Part shown: one piece after another, positions 8,109 to 16,855 of the stretch
Layout of the letters: the number at the start of each line of letters is the position of its first letter
Numbering within the stretch: the first letter of the stretch is position 1
Assembly: GCF_020700235.1 (NCBI RefSeq)
Contig: NZ_CP085301.1
Coordinates: 186,001-250,000, forward strand
Direction: 5' to 3'
Source of the DNA: Haladaptatus pallidirubidus
GTDB taxonomy: Archaea; Halobacteriota; Halobacteria; Halobacteriales; Haladaptataceae
Length of the DNA: 64,000 nucleotides
Made by a program: the position numbers and the translations under genes
The notes under the pieces: model-generated
Told to the model about the DNA's origin: nothing
Databases searched by the model: none
Seen by the model: only the letters and a program-made list of their open reading frames with translations

Positions 8109-8890
8109 GCGGCGTTCGGACGGGATTCGTAACCCAAACGCACACCGGCGACGTGTCGTGGCAGGAGGCAATGGAGGAGGGGTCGAATCTCGGCTTCGAT
8201 TTCGTCGAACTCTACATGGACGGCGCGACGGAACGGACGAAACTCGACCCAGAAGCGGTTCGGTCGCTGGCGGGCACAGAAGGACTCGATTTGCTCGTCC
8301 ACTTGCCGTTCGTGGACGTAGAAATAGGGTCCCCTCGGGAGCGCATCCGCGAGGCATCGCGCGAGGAGCAGAAGGCGTGCATCGAAACCGCCGGGGAGAT
8401 GGCCGCGGAAAAGGCGGTTCTACACGCGAGCACCCACGCGACTCCCCCGGAGTGGACGAGGGAAGACGTGGAACCGCACCTGCTGTCGGCGATACGAGAA
8501 CTCGATTCGTTCGGCGAGGAAAGCGGCGTGGAAATCTGTGTCGAAAACCTGCCCGGAATCCTGTTTACGGTGCACGATTTCGACCGGATTTTCGCGAAGA
8601 CGGACGCCGCCATGACGTTCGACACGGGTCACGCGCGCGTAGACGGAATGAACGCGGAAGACATGAAATCGTTTCTGACCGACCACGGCGACCGGATTTC
8701 GCACATCCACGTCAACGACGCCCGCGGGCCCGCGGACGAACACGTCCCGACCGGTTCCGGCACGCTGGATTTGGAGACGGCGCTGTCGCCGGTTCGAAAC
8801 GGTTGGTCGGGAACTGTCTCCGTCGAGGTGTACTCCTTCGACTTCGACTACCTCGAACTGAGCAAGCGGAAGTTGGACGACGCCCTCTGA
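8105..8890 (+). CDS. Sugar phosphate isomerase/epimerase (xylose isomerase-like TIM barrel)
   Basis: This 261-residue protein belongs to the AP-endonuclease-2 superfamily. Metal-ligand candidates are visible: the Glu in EICVENLPG, the Asp and His in TFDTGHARVDG, the His in HIHVNDARGP and the Glu in VSVEVYSFD. The GTG start overlaps the stop of the preceding fusion gene in a GTGA arrangement, so the two are coupled. In context it could supply or interconvert the polyol or sugar phosphate used by the nucleotidyltransferase domain upstream. Its substrate cannot be told from sequence. Confidence 0.8.
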   Translation: MSGVRTGFVTQTHTGDVSWQEAMEEGSNLGFDFVELYMDGATERTKLDPEAVRSLAGTEGLDLLVHLPFVDVEIGSPRERIREASREEQKACIETAGEMAAEKAVLHASTHATPPEWTREDVEPHLLSAIRELDSFGEESGVEICVENLPGILFTVHDFDRIFAKTDAAMTFDTGHARVDGMNAEDMKSFLTDHGDRISHIHVNDARGPADEHVPTGSGTLDLETALSPVRNGWSGTVSVEVYSFDFDYLELSKRKLDDAL

Positions 8891-8913
8891 AGCGAAACGG
8901 AAAAGAGTCGGAA

Positions 8914-9093
8914 TCAGTCGTCGTAAAATCGAACCAGTCGGCACTCAGGACAGCGATAGCTGTTCAGGTACTCGACGCTGAGGCCGAGCGAATTCAGAAC
9001 GCCGCCCGACGGCTTGATTTGAATTCGTTCATCACCGAACGTCTGGTGTTCGACAGCTTCCATCGCAACATCACAGTCCGGACACGTTGGCAT
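8914..9093 (-). CDS. Small zinc-ribbon protein
   Basis: A 59-residue minus-strand product starts MPTCPDCDVAMEAVEHQTFG and ends with YRCPECRLVRFYDD. The two CPxC knuckles (Cys4/Cys7 and Cys48/Cys51) form a classic four-cysteine zinc ribbon. Between them a short beta-rich core contains VLNSLGLSVEYLNSY. Such haloarchaeal proteins are usually uncharacterised. The gene is divergent from the quinone oxidoreductase gene, with only 54 bp between the starts and one shared AT-rich box 29 bp upstream of this ATG. Both features support it as a real gene despite its size. Confidence 0.8.
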   Translation of the reverse strand: MPTCPDCDVAMEAVEHQTFGDERIQIKPSGGVLNSLGLSVEYLNSYRCPECRLVRFYDD

Positions 9094-9117
9094 ATTCGAA
9101 CCATGCTATCCCGCGGA

Positions 9118-9126
9118 CTTATTTTC
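9118..9126. promoter_or_regulatory. Shared AT-rich promoter box between divergent genes
   Basis: CTTATTTTC on the plus strand (AAAATAAG on the minus) is centred 26 bp before the plus-strand ATG at 9148 and 29 bp before the minus-strand ATG at 9093. Both distances fit a TATA box driving leaderless transcripts. No other AT-rich box lies in this gap. Confidence 0.5.
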
Positions 9127-9147
9127 TCACCTTGCGTGGATTCGCCC

Positions 9148-10104
9148 ATGCGCGCAGTCCGATACCACGAACACGGCGGGCCAGAGGTACTCCGAATGAA
9201 CGATATCGACCGACCGGAACCGGACGACGACGAACTGCTGGTGGACGTTCGCGCCGCCGCGATAAACCCCGTTGACACCTACTTCCGCGAAGGGTCGTAC
9301 CCGCCGGGCGACCTCCCGTGGATTCCGGGGTCGGATTTCGCGGGCGTGGTCGAAGCGGTCGGAACCAAAGTCGAGGAATTTTCCGCGGGTGACAGGGTGT
9401 TCGGAACCGGTCTCGGAAACGATCGACCGGGAACCTGCGCGGAGTTTCTCACGACGCCCCTCGACACGGTCGCACCCCTCCCCGACGGCGTCGGGTTCGA
9501 CGAATGTGCGGCGGTCGCCCTCGTCGGCGTGACCGCGTGGCGCGCGCTCATCGACCACGCCGGACTGGAACCCGGCGAAACCTGCCTCGTCCACGGCGGA
9601 AGCGGCGGCGTCGGCCACATCGCGGTGCAGTTGGCCGGAGCGACCGGCGCGCGGGTGACGACGACCGCGAGCGAGGAGTACCACGACCGTCTCGAAGCCC
9701 TCGGCGCGCGAACCGTCCTCGATTACTCCCGCGATGACCTCGCGGACGCGGTACGCGAAGTTGGCGAACCGGACGTGATCCTCGACCACCGACTAGACGA
9801 CTACCTCCAGTTCGACGCGGACGTGGCGAACGTCGGCGCGCGCGTGGTCGGAATCGGCAACGAAAGTAATTCGGCGGGGTTCGAAAACGTTTCCGGCGCG
9901 CGCTCGAAGGAACTCTCCATCACGTTGATGAGCATGTTCAACACGCCGGATATTTCTGCGGTGTTGGAGCGTCTGGGGCGACTCGTTGCGGACGGCGAAA
10001 TCGTTCCGGAAATTGCGAGTGTGTACTCGCTGGACGAGGTCGATTCCGCGCAGGAGGACGTGGTCGGTGACAGTTTCCTCGGAAAACTGGTTGTAGAACT
10101 GTAG
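9148..10104 (+). CDS. NADPH:quinone reductase-type zinc-independent alcohol dehydrogenase (MDR family)
   Basis: This 318-residue protein is a medium-chain dehydrogenase/reductase of the quinone oxidoreductase (Qor) branch. The N-terminal GroES-like domain starts MRAVRYHEHGGPEVLR and contains INPVDTYFREG and PGSDFAGVVEAVG. The Rossmann domain has the cofactor motif HGGSGGVGHIAVQLA from about residue 149. The zinc-ligand cysteines of true alcohol dehydrogenases are missing, as expected for this branch. It probably reduces quinones or enones with NADPH in the cytoplasm. ATG 9148 is supported by the TATA-like box 26 bp upstream. The frame is open far upstream, but that part shadows the isomerase gene. 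Confidence 0.88.
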   Translation: MRAVRYHEHGGPEVLRMNDIDRPEPDDDELLVDVRAAAINPVDTYFREGSYPPGDLPWIPGSDFAGVVEAVGTKVEEFSAGDRVFGTGLGNDRPGTCAEFLTTPLDTVAPLPDGVGFDECAAVALVGVTAWRALIDHAGLEPGETCLVHGGSGGVGHIAVQLAGATGARVTTTASEEYHDRLEALGARTVLDYSRDDLADAVREVGEPDVILDHRLDDYLQFDADVANVGARVVGIGNESNSAGFENVSGARSKELSITLMSMFNTPDISAVLERLGRLVADGEIVPEIASVYSLDEVDSAQEDVVGDSFLGKLVVEL

Positions 10105-10282
10105 ACGAGAGGCAGCATATTCTACGATTTTGGGATTCAGTGGTTGGTGCGACGAGCTTTCGAAGCGGTTTCAGCAATCACTAGCGACACGACCCCACCA
10201 CTCCGATTACAACGTCGGAAAGCTCGAATACGAGTTCCGTTCCACATCCGATTTTAAGACGTTCGAAACCGTCGTTCAAGCC

Positions 10283-10987
10283 ATGAACGTTGAATTCGAC
10301 TTCGCGGACGACGTAGCTCTCGTCACGGGTGCAAGCGGGGCGCTCGGAAGCGCGGTCTGCGCCACCTTCGCCGACGTAGGTGCGACGGTGTGCGCGACCG
10401 ACGTGGTCGAACCGGACGAGGACGCGCTCCCGAACGGCGACCGAATCCAGTTTTACCAGGCCGATTTCACGGACGAATCCGAAGTCGAATCGGTACTTGA
10501 CGACATCGTCGCCGACCACGGCGGAATCGACTACCTGGCCAACATCGCGGGGACGTGGAAGGGCGGGTCGCCGGTCGAAGACACCGACGCCGACACGTTC
10601 GACCTGCTGTTCGACGTGAACCTGAAGACGGCGTTCCTCGCGTCGAAACACGCCCTGCCGCATCTCCGAGATCGCGAGGGTGCAATCGTCAGCGTCAGCG
10701 CGCGCTCGTCGCTCGAAGGCGGGGAGGGCGACGCACTGTACCGCGCGTCAAAGGCGGGCGTCCGCCTACTCACGGAGTCGATAGCCGAGGAGAACGCGGG
10801 TGTCGTCCGCGCCAATTCCGTCATGCCGAGCGTCATCGACACGCCCGCGAATCGAGAGATGATGCCCGACGCGAACCACGACAAATGGGTTTCCCCGGCA
10901 GACATCGCCGAGGTCATTTGCGTCCTCTGTAGCGACGCGACGACCGTGACCAGCGGAGCCGCAGTTCCAGTCTACGGAGAAGCGTAA
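10283..10987 (+). CDS. Short-chain dehydrogenase/reductase (SDR)
   Basis: This 234-residue classical SDR has the cofactor motif TGASGALG at 14-21 and ADF at the adenine-binding position. The LANIAGTW region corresponds to the NNAG motif, and the catalytic Tyr153-x-x-x-Lys157 pair lies in YRASK. A serine-rich VSVSARSS segment supplies the catalytic serine. The substrate is unknown. ATG 10283 is preferred over an upstream start at 10130: the box TTTTAAG (10252-10258) is centred 28 bp before it, implying a leaderless mRNA, and the upstream residues do not resemble an SDR. Confidence 0.88.
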   Translation: MNVEFDFADDVALVTGASGALGSAVCATFADVGATVCATDVVEPDEDALPNGDRIQFYQADFTDESEVESVLDDIVADHGGIDYLANIAGTWKGGSPVEDTDADTFDLLFDVNLKTAFLASKHALPHLRDREGAIVSVSARSSLEGGEGDALYRASKAGVRLLTESIAEENAGVVRANSVMPSVIDTPANREMMPDANHDKWVSPADIAEVICVLCSDATTVTSGAAVPVYGEA

Positions 10988-11164
10988 TTTCGCTCAAACG
11001 TGACAAATTTCTAATTGTTGTTACGGATATATTCACCCGTGTCGAGGATCGTTATCGAGTGGCACGACGCGCTATTTCCGGCAGAGATTGCCTGTAACGG
11101 TTTTTTCTATATTATAATGGTATTCTATATTTGATAACGTATCTGATTAATACACACCGGACTG

Positions 11165-11171
11165 TTTATAA
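11165..11171 (+). promoter_or_regulatory. TATA box of first NSS transporter gene
   Basis: TTTATAA lies in an AT-rich intergenic region (10988-11199). A start of transcription about 26 bp downstream would fall near 11194, after the possible ATG at 11185 but just before the ATG at 11200. The box therefore favours 11200 as the real start codon. Nothing else coding was seen in the gap. Confidence 0.45.
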
Positions 11172-11199
11172 CTGATAATTAAGAATGCCACGTACAAGC

Positions 11200-12510
11200 A
11201 TGACACAAAGAGAAACGTGGACATCCCGAGTAGGGTTTATTTTGGCTGCTGTGGGTAGCGCAGTTGGACTTGGAAACATCTGGCGATTTCCGTACATGTC
11301 GGCGGAAAACGGCGGAGCCGCTTTCCTCGTCGTCTACTTGATTGCCGCGGCCCTCATTGGACTTCCCGCGATCCTCGCGGAGTTCGTCGTTGGTCGTGAA
11401 ACGAAGAAAAACGTCGTGGACGCGTTCCGTAACCTCGGCGGGCCTGCGGCCGCCCTTATCGGCGTCCTCGGCCTGTTCACCGGATTTTGGCTGCTGTCGT
11501 ACTACAGCGTCGTCGGCGGCTGGGTCATTCAGTACATGACCGGCAGCCTGACCGGCGCGTACTTCGGCGGCCCTGAGGCATATTTCGGCCAAATTTCGGA
11601 AGGGACGGGAACGATACTGTTCCACGCCATCTTCATGGTCGTCACCATCGGCATCGTCGCCGCGGGCGTCGAGAAAGGTATCGAAGTCGGCACCAAAATC
11701 ATGGTTCCCTCCATCGCCATCCTGATGATAGGGATGGCCGCGTGGGCGTTCACCCTCGACGGTGCCGGAGCGGGATACGAGTACTTCCTCAGTCCCGACT
11801 TCAGCGTCATCGCGGAGAACTACCAGTCGATTATTCCGGACGCGGTCGGACAGGCGTTGTTCTCGCTCTCACTCGGTATGGGTGCGATGGTAACCTACGC
11901 CTCCTATCTCGACGGCGACGACAACCTGCTCAGCGACGGTATCAGCATCACCGTCCTGAACACCTTCGTCGGCGTGCTCGCCGGATTCGTCGTGTTCCCG
12001 CTCCTGTTCGCACAGAACATCGACCCCGGTGATGCTGGTGCGGGCGCGGTTTTCGTCACCCTCGCACAGGCGTTCGCCGAACTCCCTGCGGGCAGAATCA
12101 TCGGCTTCGTGTTCTTCCTCGTCCTGCTCATCGCGGCGCTCTCGTCGGCTATCAGCCTCCTCGAAGTCGTCGTGTCGTACTTCGTGGACAACTTCGATGT
12201 GAGCCGCCCAATTCTCACCGTCGGCATCGGAACCGTCGTGTTCCTCCTCGGCGTCCCATCGGCGCTGAGCATCGACACGTTCACGATGTTCGACATGATT
12301 GCGAACAACATCCTGCTCCCGCTCGGCGTCGTGCTGACCATCCTCTTCGTCGGGTGGATATACGGCGGCGGTGCGGTCGCCGAACTCCGACGCGGCCTCG
12401 GCAGTACCAGCGGTTTCGGCCCGGTTTGGCTCTGGCATATCCGAACCGTCGTGTTCCTCGCCGTCCTCGGCACGCTCGCGTTGAGCATCATGACGTTCAT
12501 GAGCGCCTGA
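11200..12510 (+). CDS. Sodium-dependent symporter, NSS (neurotransmitter:sodium symporter) family
   Basis: This 436-residue membrane protein has the LeuT fold. The TM1 signature RVGFILAAVGSAVGLGNIWR (residues about 8-27) holds the unwound Na+/substrate site, and about 11-12 hydrophobic helices follow. The TM6 region reads ALFSLSLGMGAMVTYASYL, matching the second discontinuous helix. It would import an amino acid or similar solute with Na+. The length is typical of short prokaryotic NSS members. The substrate is not predictable. A paralogue follows 281 bp downstream with its own promoter region. Confidence 0.92.
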   Translation: MTQRETWTSRVGFILAAVGSAVGLGNIWRFPYMSAENGGAAFLVVYLIAAALIGLPAILAEFVVGRETKKNVVDAFRNLGGPAAALIGVLGLFTGFWLLSYYSVVGGWVIQYMTGSLTGAYFGGPEAYFGQISEGTGTILFHAIFMVVTIGIVAAGVEKGIEVGTKIMVPSIAILMIGMAAWAFTLDGAGAGYEYFLSPDFSVIAENYQSIIPDAVGQALFSLSLGMGAMVTYASYLDGDDNLLSDGISITVLNTFVGVLAGFVVFPLLFAQNIDPGDAGAGAVFVTLAQAFAELPAGRIIGFVFFLVLLIAALSSAISLLEVVVSYFVDNFDVSRPILTVGIGTVVFLLGVPSALSIDTFTMFDMIANNILLPLGVVLTILFVGWIYGGGAVAELRRGLGSTSGFGPVWLWHIRTVVFLAVLGTLALSIMTFMSA

Positions 12511-12791
12511 CTGCGCTCGTGTACGCGTGACGACGGTCGTACCGAACGCCGGAATCGCATCAATCCGTTTTGTTTTTCACCCGACGCGGCGCGTCGCTCG
12601 CCGCCTTCGAACCATTACACCGTTCTTAAGCAAAGGACGGTTCCGATAACGGTTCATAACCAAATCGGCCTATTTCGCCTCGAATCTGTTTTAAAAACCT
12701 GCGCTTTACGGCTCATCGACTGTGATTATAGCATTTTGACCGTTTTTAATCTCGAAACCCTCATAAGTCCGCGGAAGACGAGTGCATAGCA

Positions 12792-14114
12792 ATGGCACGT
12801 GAATCGTGGGCAAGTCGAGTGGGGTTCATCCTCGCGGCGGTCGGAAGCGCCGTCGGACTCGGAAACGTCTGGCGCTTCCCGTGGATGACCGCCGAATACG
12901 GCGGTAGCGCCTTCCTCGCCGTCTATCTGTGTATCGTCCTGCTGGTCGGTGTCCCCGGCCTGCTCGCGGAGTTCGTCATCGGACGCCGCTCGAAACGAAA
13001 TCCGGCGGGCGCGCTCGCCCGCCTCGCTCCCGGCACGAAATCGTGGGGCTACGTCGGCCTGTTCGGGGTGATAACCGCTCTCGTCCTGCTGTCCTTTTAC
13101 AGCGTCGTCGGGGGGTGGATTCTCCGCTACTTCGCAGGAAGTTTCACCGGGTCGTACTTCGCCGAGCCGAGCGCGTACTTCGGCCGGATTAGCTTCGGTG
13201 CGGAGGCCGCGGCGTTCCAAGTCGTGTTCCTCGCGCTGACCGCCCTCGTCGTCCTCGGCGGCGTCCGCGGCGGCATCGAGAAGGCGACGAAAGTGATGAT
13301 GCCGATAATCGCCGTCCTACTCGCAGTGCTGGCAGGGTGGGCGGTCACCCAACCCGGCGCGGGCATGGGACTGTCGTTCTACCTCAATTTCGATCCGACG
13401 CCGATTCAAAACGACCCGATCGGGATGCTCCGCGCCGCCGCCGGGCAGGCGCTGTTCACCCTCTCGCTCGGCGTCGGGACGATGATAACCTACGCCTCCT
13501 ACCTCGGCGAGGACAACAGTCTCGCGTTCGACGGGAGCGTCATCTCCGTGCTCAACACCGGCGTTGGCGTGCTGGCCGGACTCGTCGTCTTCCCGCTCCT
13601 GTTCGCTTTTCAGGGCGGTCTAACGGAAGTCACAGCGGGCGGTGAATCCGGCGCGATTTTCATGGGCGTCGCCGGAGCGTTCCGCGAGATGCCTTACGGG
13701 GAAGTCATCGCGGTCGGATTTTTCGGGGCGATTTTGTTCGCCGCGCTGTCCAGTTCCATCAGCATGCTCGAAATCCCCGTCGCGTACCTCGTGGACGAAC
13801 AGGGCGTTTCGCGGCGGAGTGCAACGGTCGGCCTCACCGGACTGGTGCTCGTTACTGGCGCAATCTGCGCGTTCAACCCCGGTATCTTCGATTTCGTCGC
13901 AAGCACGCTCGTTGACCTGATGCTCACGGCAGGCCTTGCCGGATTCCTCGTCTTCACCGGTTGGGTACTCGGGAAGGACGCGCTCTCGGAGTACGATTCC
14001 GGCGCGGGCAGAGTCGCCCGCGCCCTCGGAACGCCGTGGCTGTGGAGCGTTCGGACGATATTGCCGCTGTTTTTGCTCGTCACCCTCGCGGTGAACCTCT
14101 ACGCGCTGTTGTAG
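12792..14114 (+). CDS. Sodium-dependent symporter, NSS family (second copy)
   Basis: This 440-residue paralogue of the upstream gene has the same TM1 signature (RVGFILAAVGSAVGLGNVWR) and a TM6-like ALFTLSLGVGTMITYASYL. About 11-12 hydrophobic helices are present. The two proteins are clearly homologous along their whole length but diverged at many positions, so this is an old tandem duplication. The start at 12792 aligns with residue 1 of the first copy. An AT-rich box (GTTTTTAAT, about 12751-12759) precedes it, so it is probably transcribed on its own. A long hairpin follows its stop codon by 4 nt. Confidence 0.92.
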   Translation: MARESWASRVGFILAAVGSAVGLGNVWRFPWMTAEYGGSAFLAVYLCIVLLVGVPGLLAEFVIGRRSKRNPAGALARLAPGTKSWGYVGLFGVITALVLLSFYSVVGGWILRYFAGSFTGSYFAEPSAYFGRISFGAEAAAFQVVFLALTALVVLGGVRGGIEKATKVMMPIIAVLLAVLAGWAVTQPGAGMGLSFYLNFDPTPIQNDPIGMLRAAAGQALFTLSLGVGTMITYASYLGEDNSLAFDGSVISVLNTGVGVLAGLVVFPLLFAFQGGLTEVTAGGESGAIFMGVAGAFREMPYGEVIAVGFFGAILFAALSSSISMLEIPVAYLVDEQGVSRRSATVGLTGLVLVTGAICAFNPGIFDFVASTLVDLMLTAGLAGFLVFTGWVLGKDALSEYDSGAGRVARALGTPWLWSVRTILPLFLLVTLAVNLYALL

Positions 14115-14118
14115 GCCG

Positions 14119-14151
14119 CGAGAAACCGGAGCGATTCGCTCCGGTTTCTCG
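14119..14151 (+). terminator. Long perfect hairpin after NSS gene
   Basis: Two 14-nt perfectly complementary arms (14119-14132 and 14138-14151) flank a 5-nt loop GATTC. The stem starts 4 nt after the transporter stop codon. There is no T-run. It is a good candidate for an RNA 3'-end structure separating the transporter from the carboxylase genes. Confidence 0.6.
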
Positions 14152-14223
14152 GCGTAGTACGGAAACCTTTTGCGCCCAGTCGTACTGCAAACGCGCAATG
14201 ACAATGCGTCCGGGTGTTCGGCG

Positions 14224-15774
14224 ATGACGATGGACGAGCGAATCGACGAACTGCGCGAAAAGCGCAGTGAGGCCGAGAAAGGCGGCGGAGAGGACCGAAT
14301 CGAAAAACAGCACGAGAAGGGGAAGATGACGGCGCGCGAGCGCATCGACTACTTCCTCGACGACGACACCTTCAACGAGTTCGACCAACTGCGAACCCAC
14401 CGGAGCCACAACTTCGGCATGGAGGAGAAGCAAATCGCGGGTGACGGCGTCGTCACCGGCTACGGCGAAGTCAACGGCAGGAAGGTGTTCGTCTTCGCCC
14501 ACGACTTCACCGTCTTCGGCGGGAGTCTGGGCGAGGTGTTCGCCGAGAAGGTGACCAAGGTGATGGACAAGGCGATGGAAGTCGGCGCGCCCATCATCGG
14601 CCTGAACGACTCCGCCGGGGCGCGGATTCAGGAAGGTGTTGCGTCACTCGCGGGCTACGCGGACATCTTCCACCGCAATCAGCAGGCTTCCGGCGTCATT
14701 CCGCAGATTTCCGCGATTATGGGCCCCTGCGCTGGCGGGGCGGTGTACTCGCCAGCCATCACTGACTTCATTTTCATGGTGAAGGACACGAGCCACATGT
14801 TCATCACCGGTCCGGACGTCATCGAGACGGTCACGGGCGAGGAGGTCACCTTCGAGGAACTCGGCGGCGCGACCGCCCACACCGCAGAAAGCGGCGTTGC
14901 TCATTTCGCGGAGAACAGCGAGGAGGAGGCGCTGGACGACATTCGGCGGTTGCTTTCCTACCTCCCGCAGAACAACGTCGAAGACCCGCCGCGCGTCGAA
15001 CCGTGGGACGACCCCGAGCGCAGGGACGACAAACTCGAATCGGTCGTCCCCGACCAGCCGCGGAAACCCTACGACATCACGAAGGTCATCGACGGCGTCG
15101 TGGACGAGGATTCGTTCTTCGAGGTGCAGGAAGGCTACGCGAAGAACATCGTCGTCGGGTTCGCTCGACTCGACGGACGCTCTATCGGCATCGTGGCCAA
15201 CCAACCGCGCGTCAACGCGGGAACGCTCGACATCGAATCGTCGGAGAAGGGATCGCGGTTCGTCCGCTTTTGTGACTCGTTCAACATCCCCATTCTGACG
15301 TTCGTGGACGTACCCGGGTTCATGCCCGGCACCGACCAAGAACACGGCGGCATCATCCGACACGGGGCGAAACTGCTGTACGCCTTCTCGGAGGCCACCG
15401 TGCCGCTCATGACGGTCATCACCCGGAAAGCCTACGGCGGGGCCTACGACGTGATGTCCTCGAAGCACATCGGCACGGACGTGAACTACGCGTGGCCGAC
15501 TGCCGAAATCGCGGTGATGGGGCCACAGGGCGCAGTGAACGTCCTCTACAGTTCCGAACTCGCCGAGGCCGACGACCCCGAGGCGCGCCGGGACGAACTC
15601 ATCGACGAGTACCGCGAGCAGTTCGCTAACCCCTACACCGCCGCCGATAGGGGCTTCGTGGACGACGTTATCGAACCGAAGGACACCCGCCCGCGACTCA
15701 TCGACGACCTCGAAATGCTGATGAGCAAGCGAACCGCACAACCCGAAAAGAAACATGGCAACATCCCGCTCTGA
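14224..15774 (+). CDS. pccB: Acyl-CoA (propionyl/acetyl-CoA) carboxylase beta subunit, carboxyltransferase
   Basis: This 516-residue protein has the usual PccB/AccD5 length. It transfers CO2 from carboxybiotin to propionyl-CoA or acetyl-CoA. The N-terminal carboxyltransferase half includes [30 protein letters not shown], and the oxyanion-hole stretch [16 protein letters not shown]. The C-terminal half includes [20 protein letters not shown] and [10 protein letters not shown]. The start ATG 14224 gives [14 protein letters not shown], as in relatives; ATG 14230 is also possible. The gene overlaps the next small gene by 20 nt. The biotin carboxylase/BCCP subunit is not in this window. Confidence 0.93.
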   Translation: MTMDERIDELREKRSEAEKGGGEDRIEKQHEKGKMTARERIDYFLDDDTFNEFDQLRTHRSHNFGMEEKQIAGDGVVTGYGEVNGRKVFVFAHDFTVFGGSLGEVFAEKVTKVMDKAMEVGAPIIGLNDSAGARIQEGVASLAGYADIFHRNQQASGVIPQISAIMGPCAGGAVYSPAITDFIFMVKDTSHMFITGPDVIETVTGEEVTFEELGGATAHTAESGVAHFAENSEEEALDDIRRLLSYLPQNNVEDPPRVEPWDDPERRDDKLESVVPDQPRKPYDITKVIDGVVDEDSFFEVQEGYAKNIVVGFARLDGRSIGIVANQPRVNAGTLDIESSEKGSRFVRFCDSFNIPILTFVDVPGFMPGTDQEHGGIIRHGAKLLYAFSEATVPLMTVITRKAYGGAYDVMSSKHIGTDVNYAWPTAEIAVMGPQGAVNVLYSSELAEADDPEARRDELIDEYREQFANPYTAADRGFVDDVIEPKDTRPRLIDDLEMLMSKRTAQPEKKHGNIPL

Positions 15775-16018
15775 GGACGTGAACCTCTCGATTCCCCCGA
15801 ACGCCTCCGAGGAGGAGGCCGCCGCAATAGCCGCCGCAATCGACGCCCACCTCCAAGCGCAGCAGGTCGCGGCGGAAGCGGACGAGGAACCGGATTGGGA
15901 CGGCCAGCGCTGGCAGTTCGCCGGGAAGGTGTCGCAGTTGCAGAACCGAGATGTTCGCGTGCCGCGCGATGCGCCGACTGATGCGTGGTCGGCGGCGGGG
16001 CGGACGACGCGATTCTGA
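15755..16018 (+). CDS. pccX: Small acyl-CoA carboxylase subunit (PccX-like)
   Basis: This 87-residue acidic protein begins inside the 3' end of the carboxyltransferase gene, a 20-nt overlap. It reads [20 protein letters not shown], and its C-terminus carries W-x-G-x-x-W-x-x-A-G-K and [14 protein letters not shown]. These are features of small epsilon-like carboxylase subunits. In Haloferax mediterranei a protein of this size, PccX, is needed for propionyl-CoA carboxylase activity; this gene matches it in size, composition and position. It probably stabilises or couples the large subunits. The assignment rests on context and motif resemblance. Confidence 0.75.
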   Translation: MATSRSEDVNLSIPPNASEEEAAAIAAAIDAHLQAQQVAAEADEEPDWDGQRWQFAGKVSQLQNRDVRVPRDAPTDAWSAAGRTTRF

Positions 16019-16033
16019 GTCGAGCCGTTTTGG

Positions 16034-16855
16034 TTAGTTTCGACAGACCGCCAGAATGTGCTCCGAGAAGTCCACGACGGTTCTGTCCTCGCGGAGCATT
16101 CGAACCACTTCCCGCACGCTTTCGACGGCTTCCTCGTCCGCCTCCTCCAGTTCGGTTTTCATGCGGTTTGCGACGCCTTCCAAACCGACCAACTGCTCAA
16201 CTTCGAATCCTGCCGACTCCAACTCGGATTCGAATTCGTCCGCGCGGAAGAAGTGGCATTCCGCCCAGCCCTCACCGTCACTGTACTCCTCGACGCGCGC
16301 TTCGGTGTACTTGCCGTCCTCGGCGATGGGTGCGAGCAAACGGTGGGAGGCGTCGAGGGTGAACTTCAGAATGTCCCGAATCGCGGCGAATCGACCGATG
16401 ACGGAGACGAAGACGGGACTGTCGGTGGATGCGACCCGCCGAAGTTCGGCCATGGCCGTCGCTCGCTCGGCGTCGTCCACGACGTGCGAGAGCGGGCCGC
16501 CGAGACAGCAGACCGCGTCGAAACGGTCGGCTTCGAATCGCAGGTCGCGCACGTCGCCCTGTTCAGCCGATATTTGGGCTTCGAGGCCGCGCTTGTCTGC
16601 GTTTTCGCGGGCGAGTTCGACCTGTTTCGCGCTCACGTCAACGAGCGTTACGTCGTAGCCGCGCTCCGCGAGCCAGCAGGCGTATCGCCCCGCCGCACCG
16701 CCCACGTCGAGGACGTGGCCCGATTCGGGGAGGTGGGTTTCGAGGTAGTCGGTCGTGTTCTCGAACTCCATGCGGGTGACCGGGTCGCGGTCTAACCGCT
16801 CCCACTCGTTCTCGCCGAACTCGTCGTAGTACGCTCGGGGTTCCATGTCGGACAT
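16034..16855 (-). CDS. SAM-dependent methyltransferase (class I)
   Basis: This 273-residue protein has a Rossmann methyltransferase core. Motif I reads VLDVGGAAGRYACWLAERG from about residue 49, motif II has TLVDVSAKQVELAREN, and the acidic QGDVRDLRF and the post-motif FDAVCCLGGPLSHVVDD follow. The substrate is unknown. The C-terminal half (EYSDGEGWAECHFFRADEF) is typical of small-molecule methyltransferases of the Methyltransf_25/11 kind. A second ATG 9 nt downstream could be the start. The gene converges on pccX with a 15-nt gap. Confidence 0.85.
   Translation of the reverse strand: MSDMEPRAYYDEFGENEWERLDRDPVTRMEFENTTDYLETHLPESGHVLDVGGAAGRYACWLAERGYDVTLVDVSAKQVELARENADKRGLEAQISAEQGDVRDLRFEADRFDAVCCLGGPLSHVVDDAERATAMAELRRVASTDSPVFVSVIGRFAAIRDILKFTLDASHRLLAPIAEDGKYTEARVEEYSDGEGWAECHFFRADEFESELESAGFEVEQLVGLEGVANRMKTELEEADEEAVESVREVVRMLREDRTVVDFSEHILAVCRN

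Noticed and set aside
7972..9147. Very long plus-strand open frame running through the isomerase gene into the quinone oxidoreductase
   Set aside because: The first 390 codons are Arg-rich and antagonistic to the acidic bias; they shadow the isomerase gene. Only the part from 9148 matches the MDR family.
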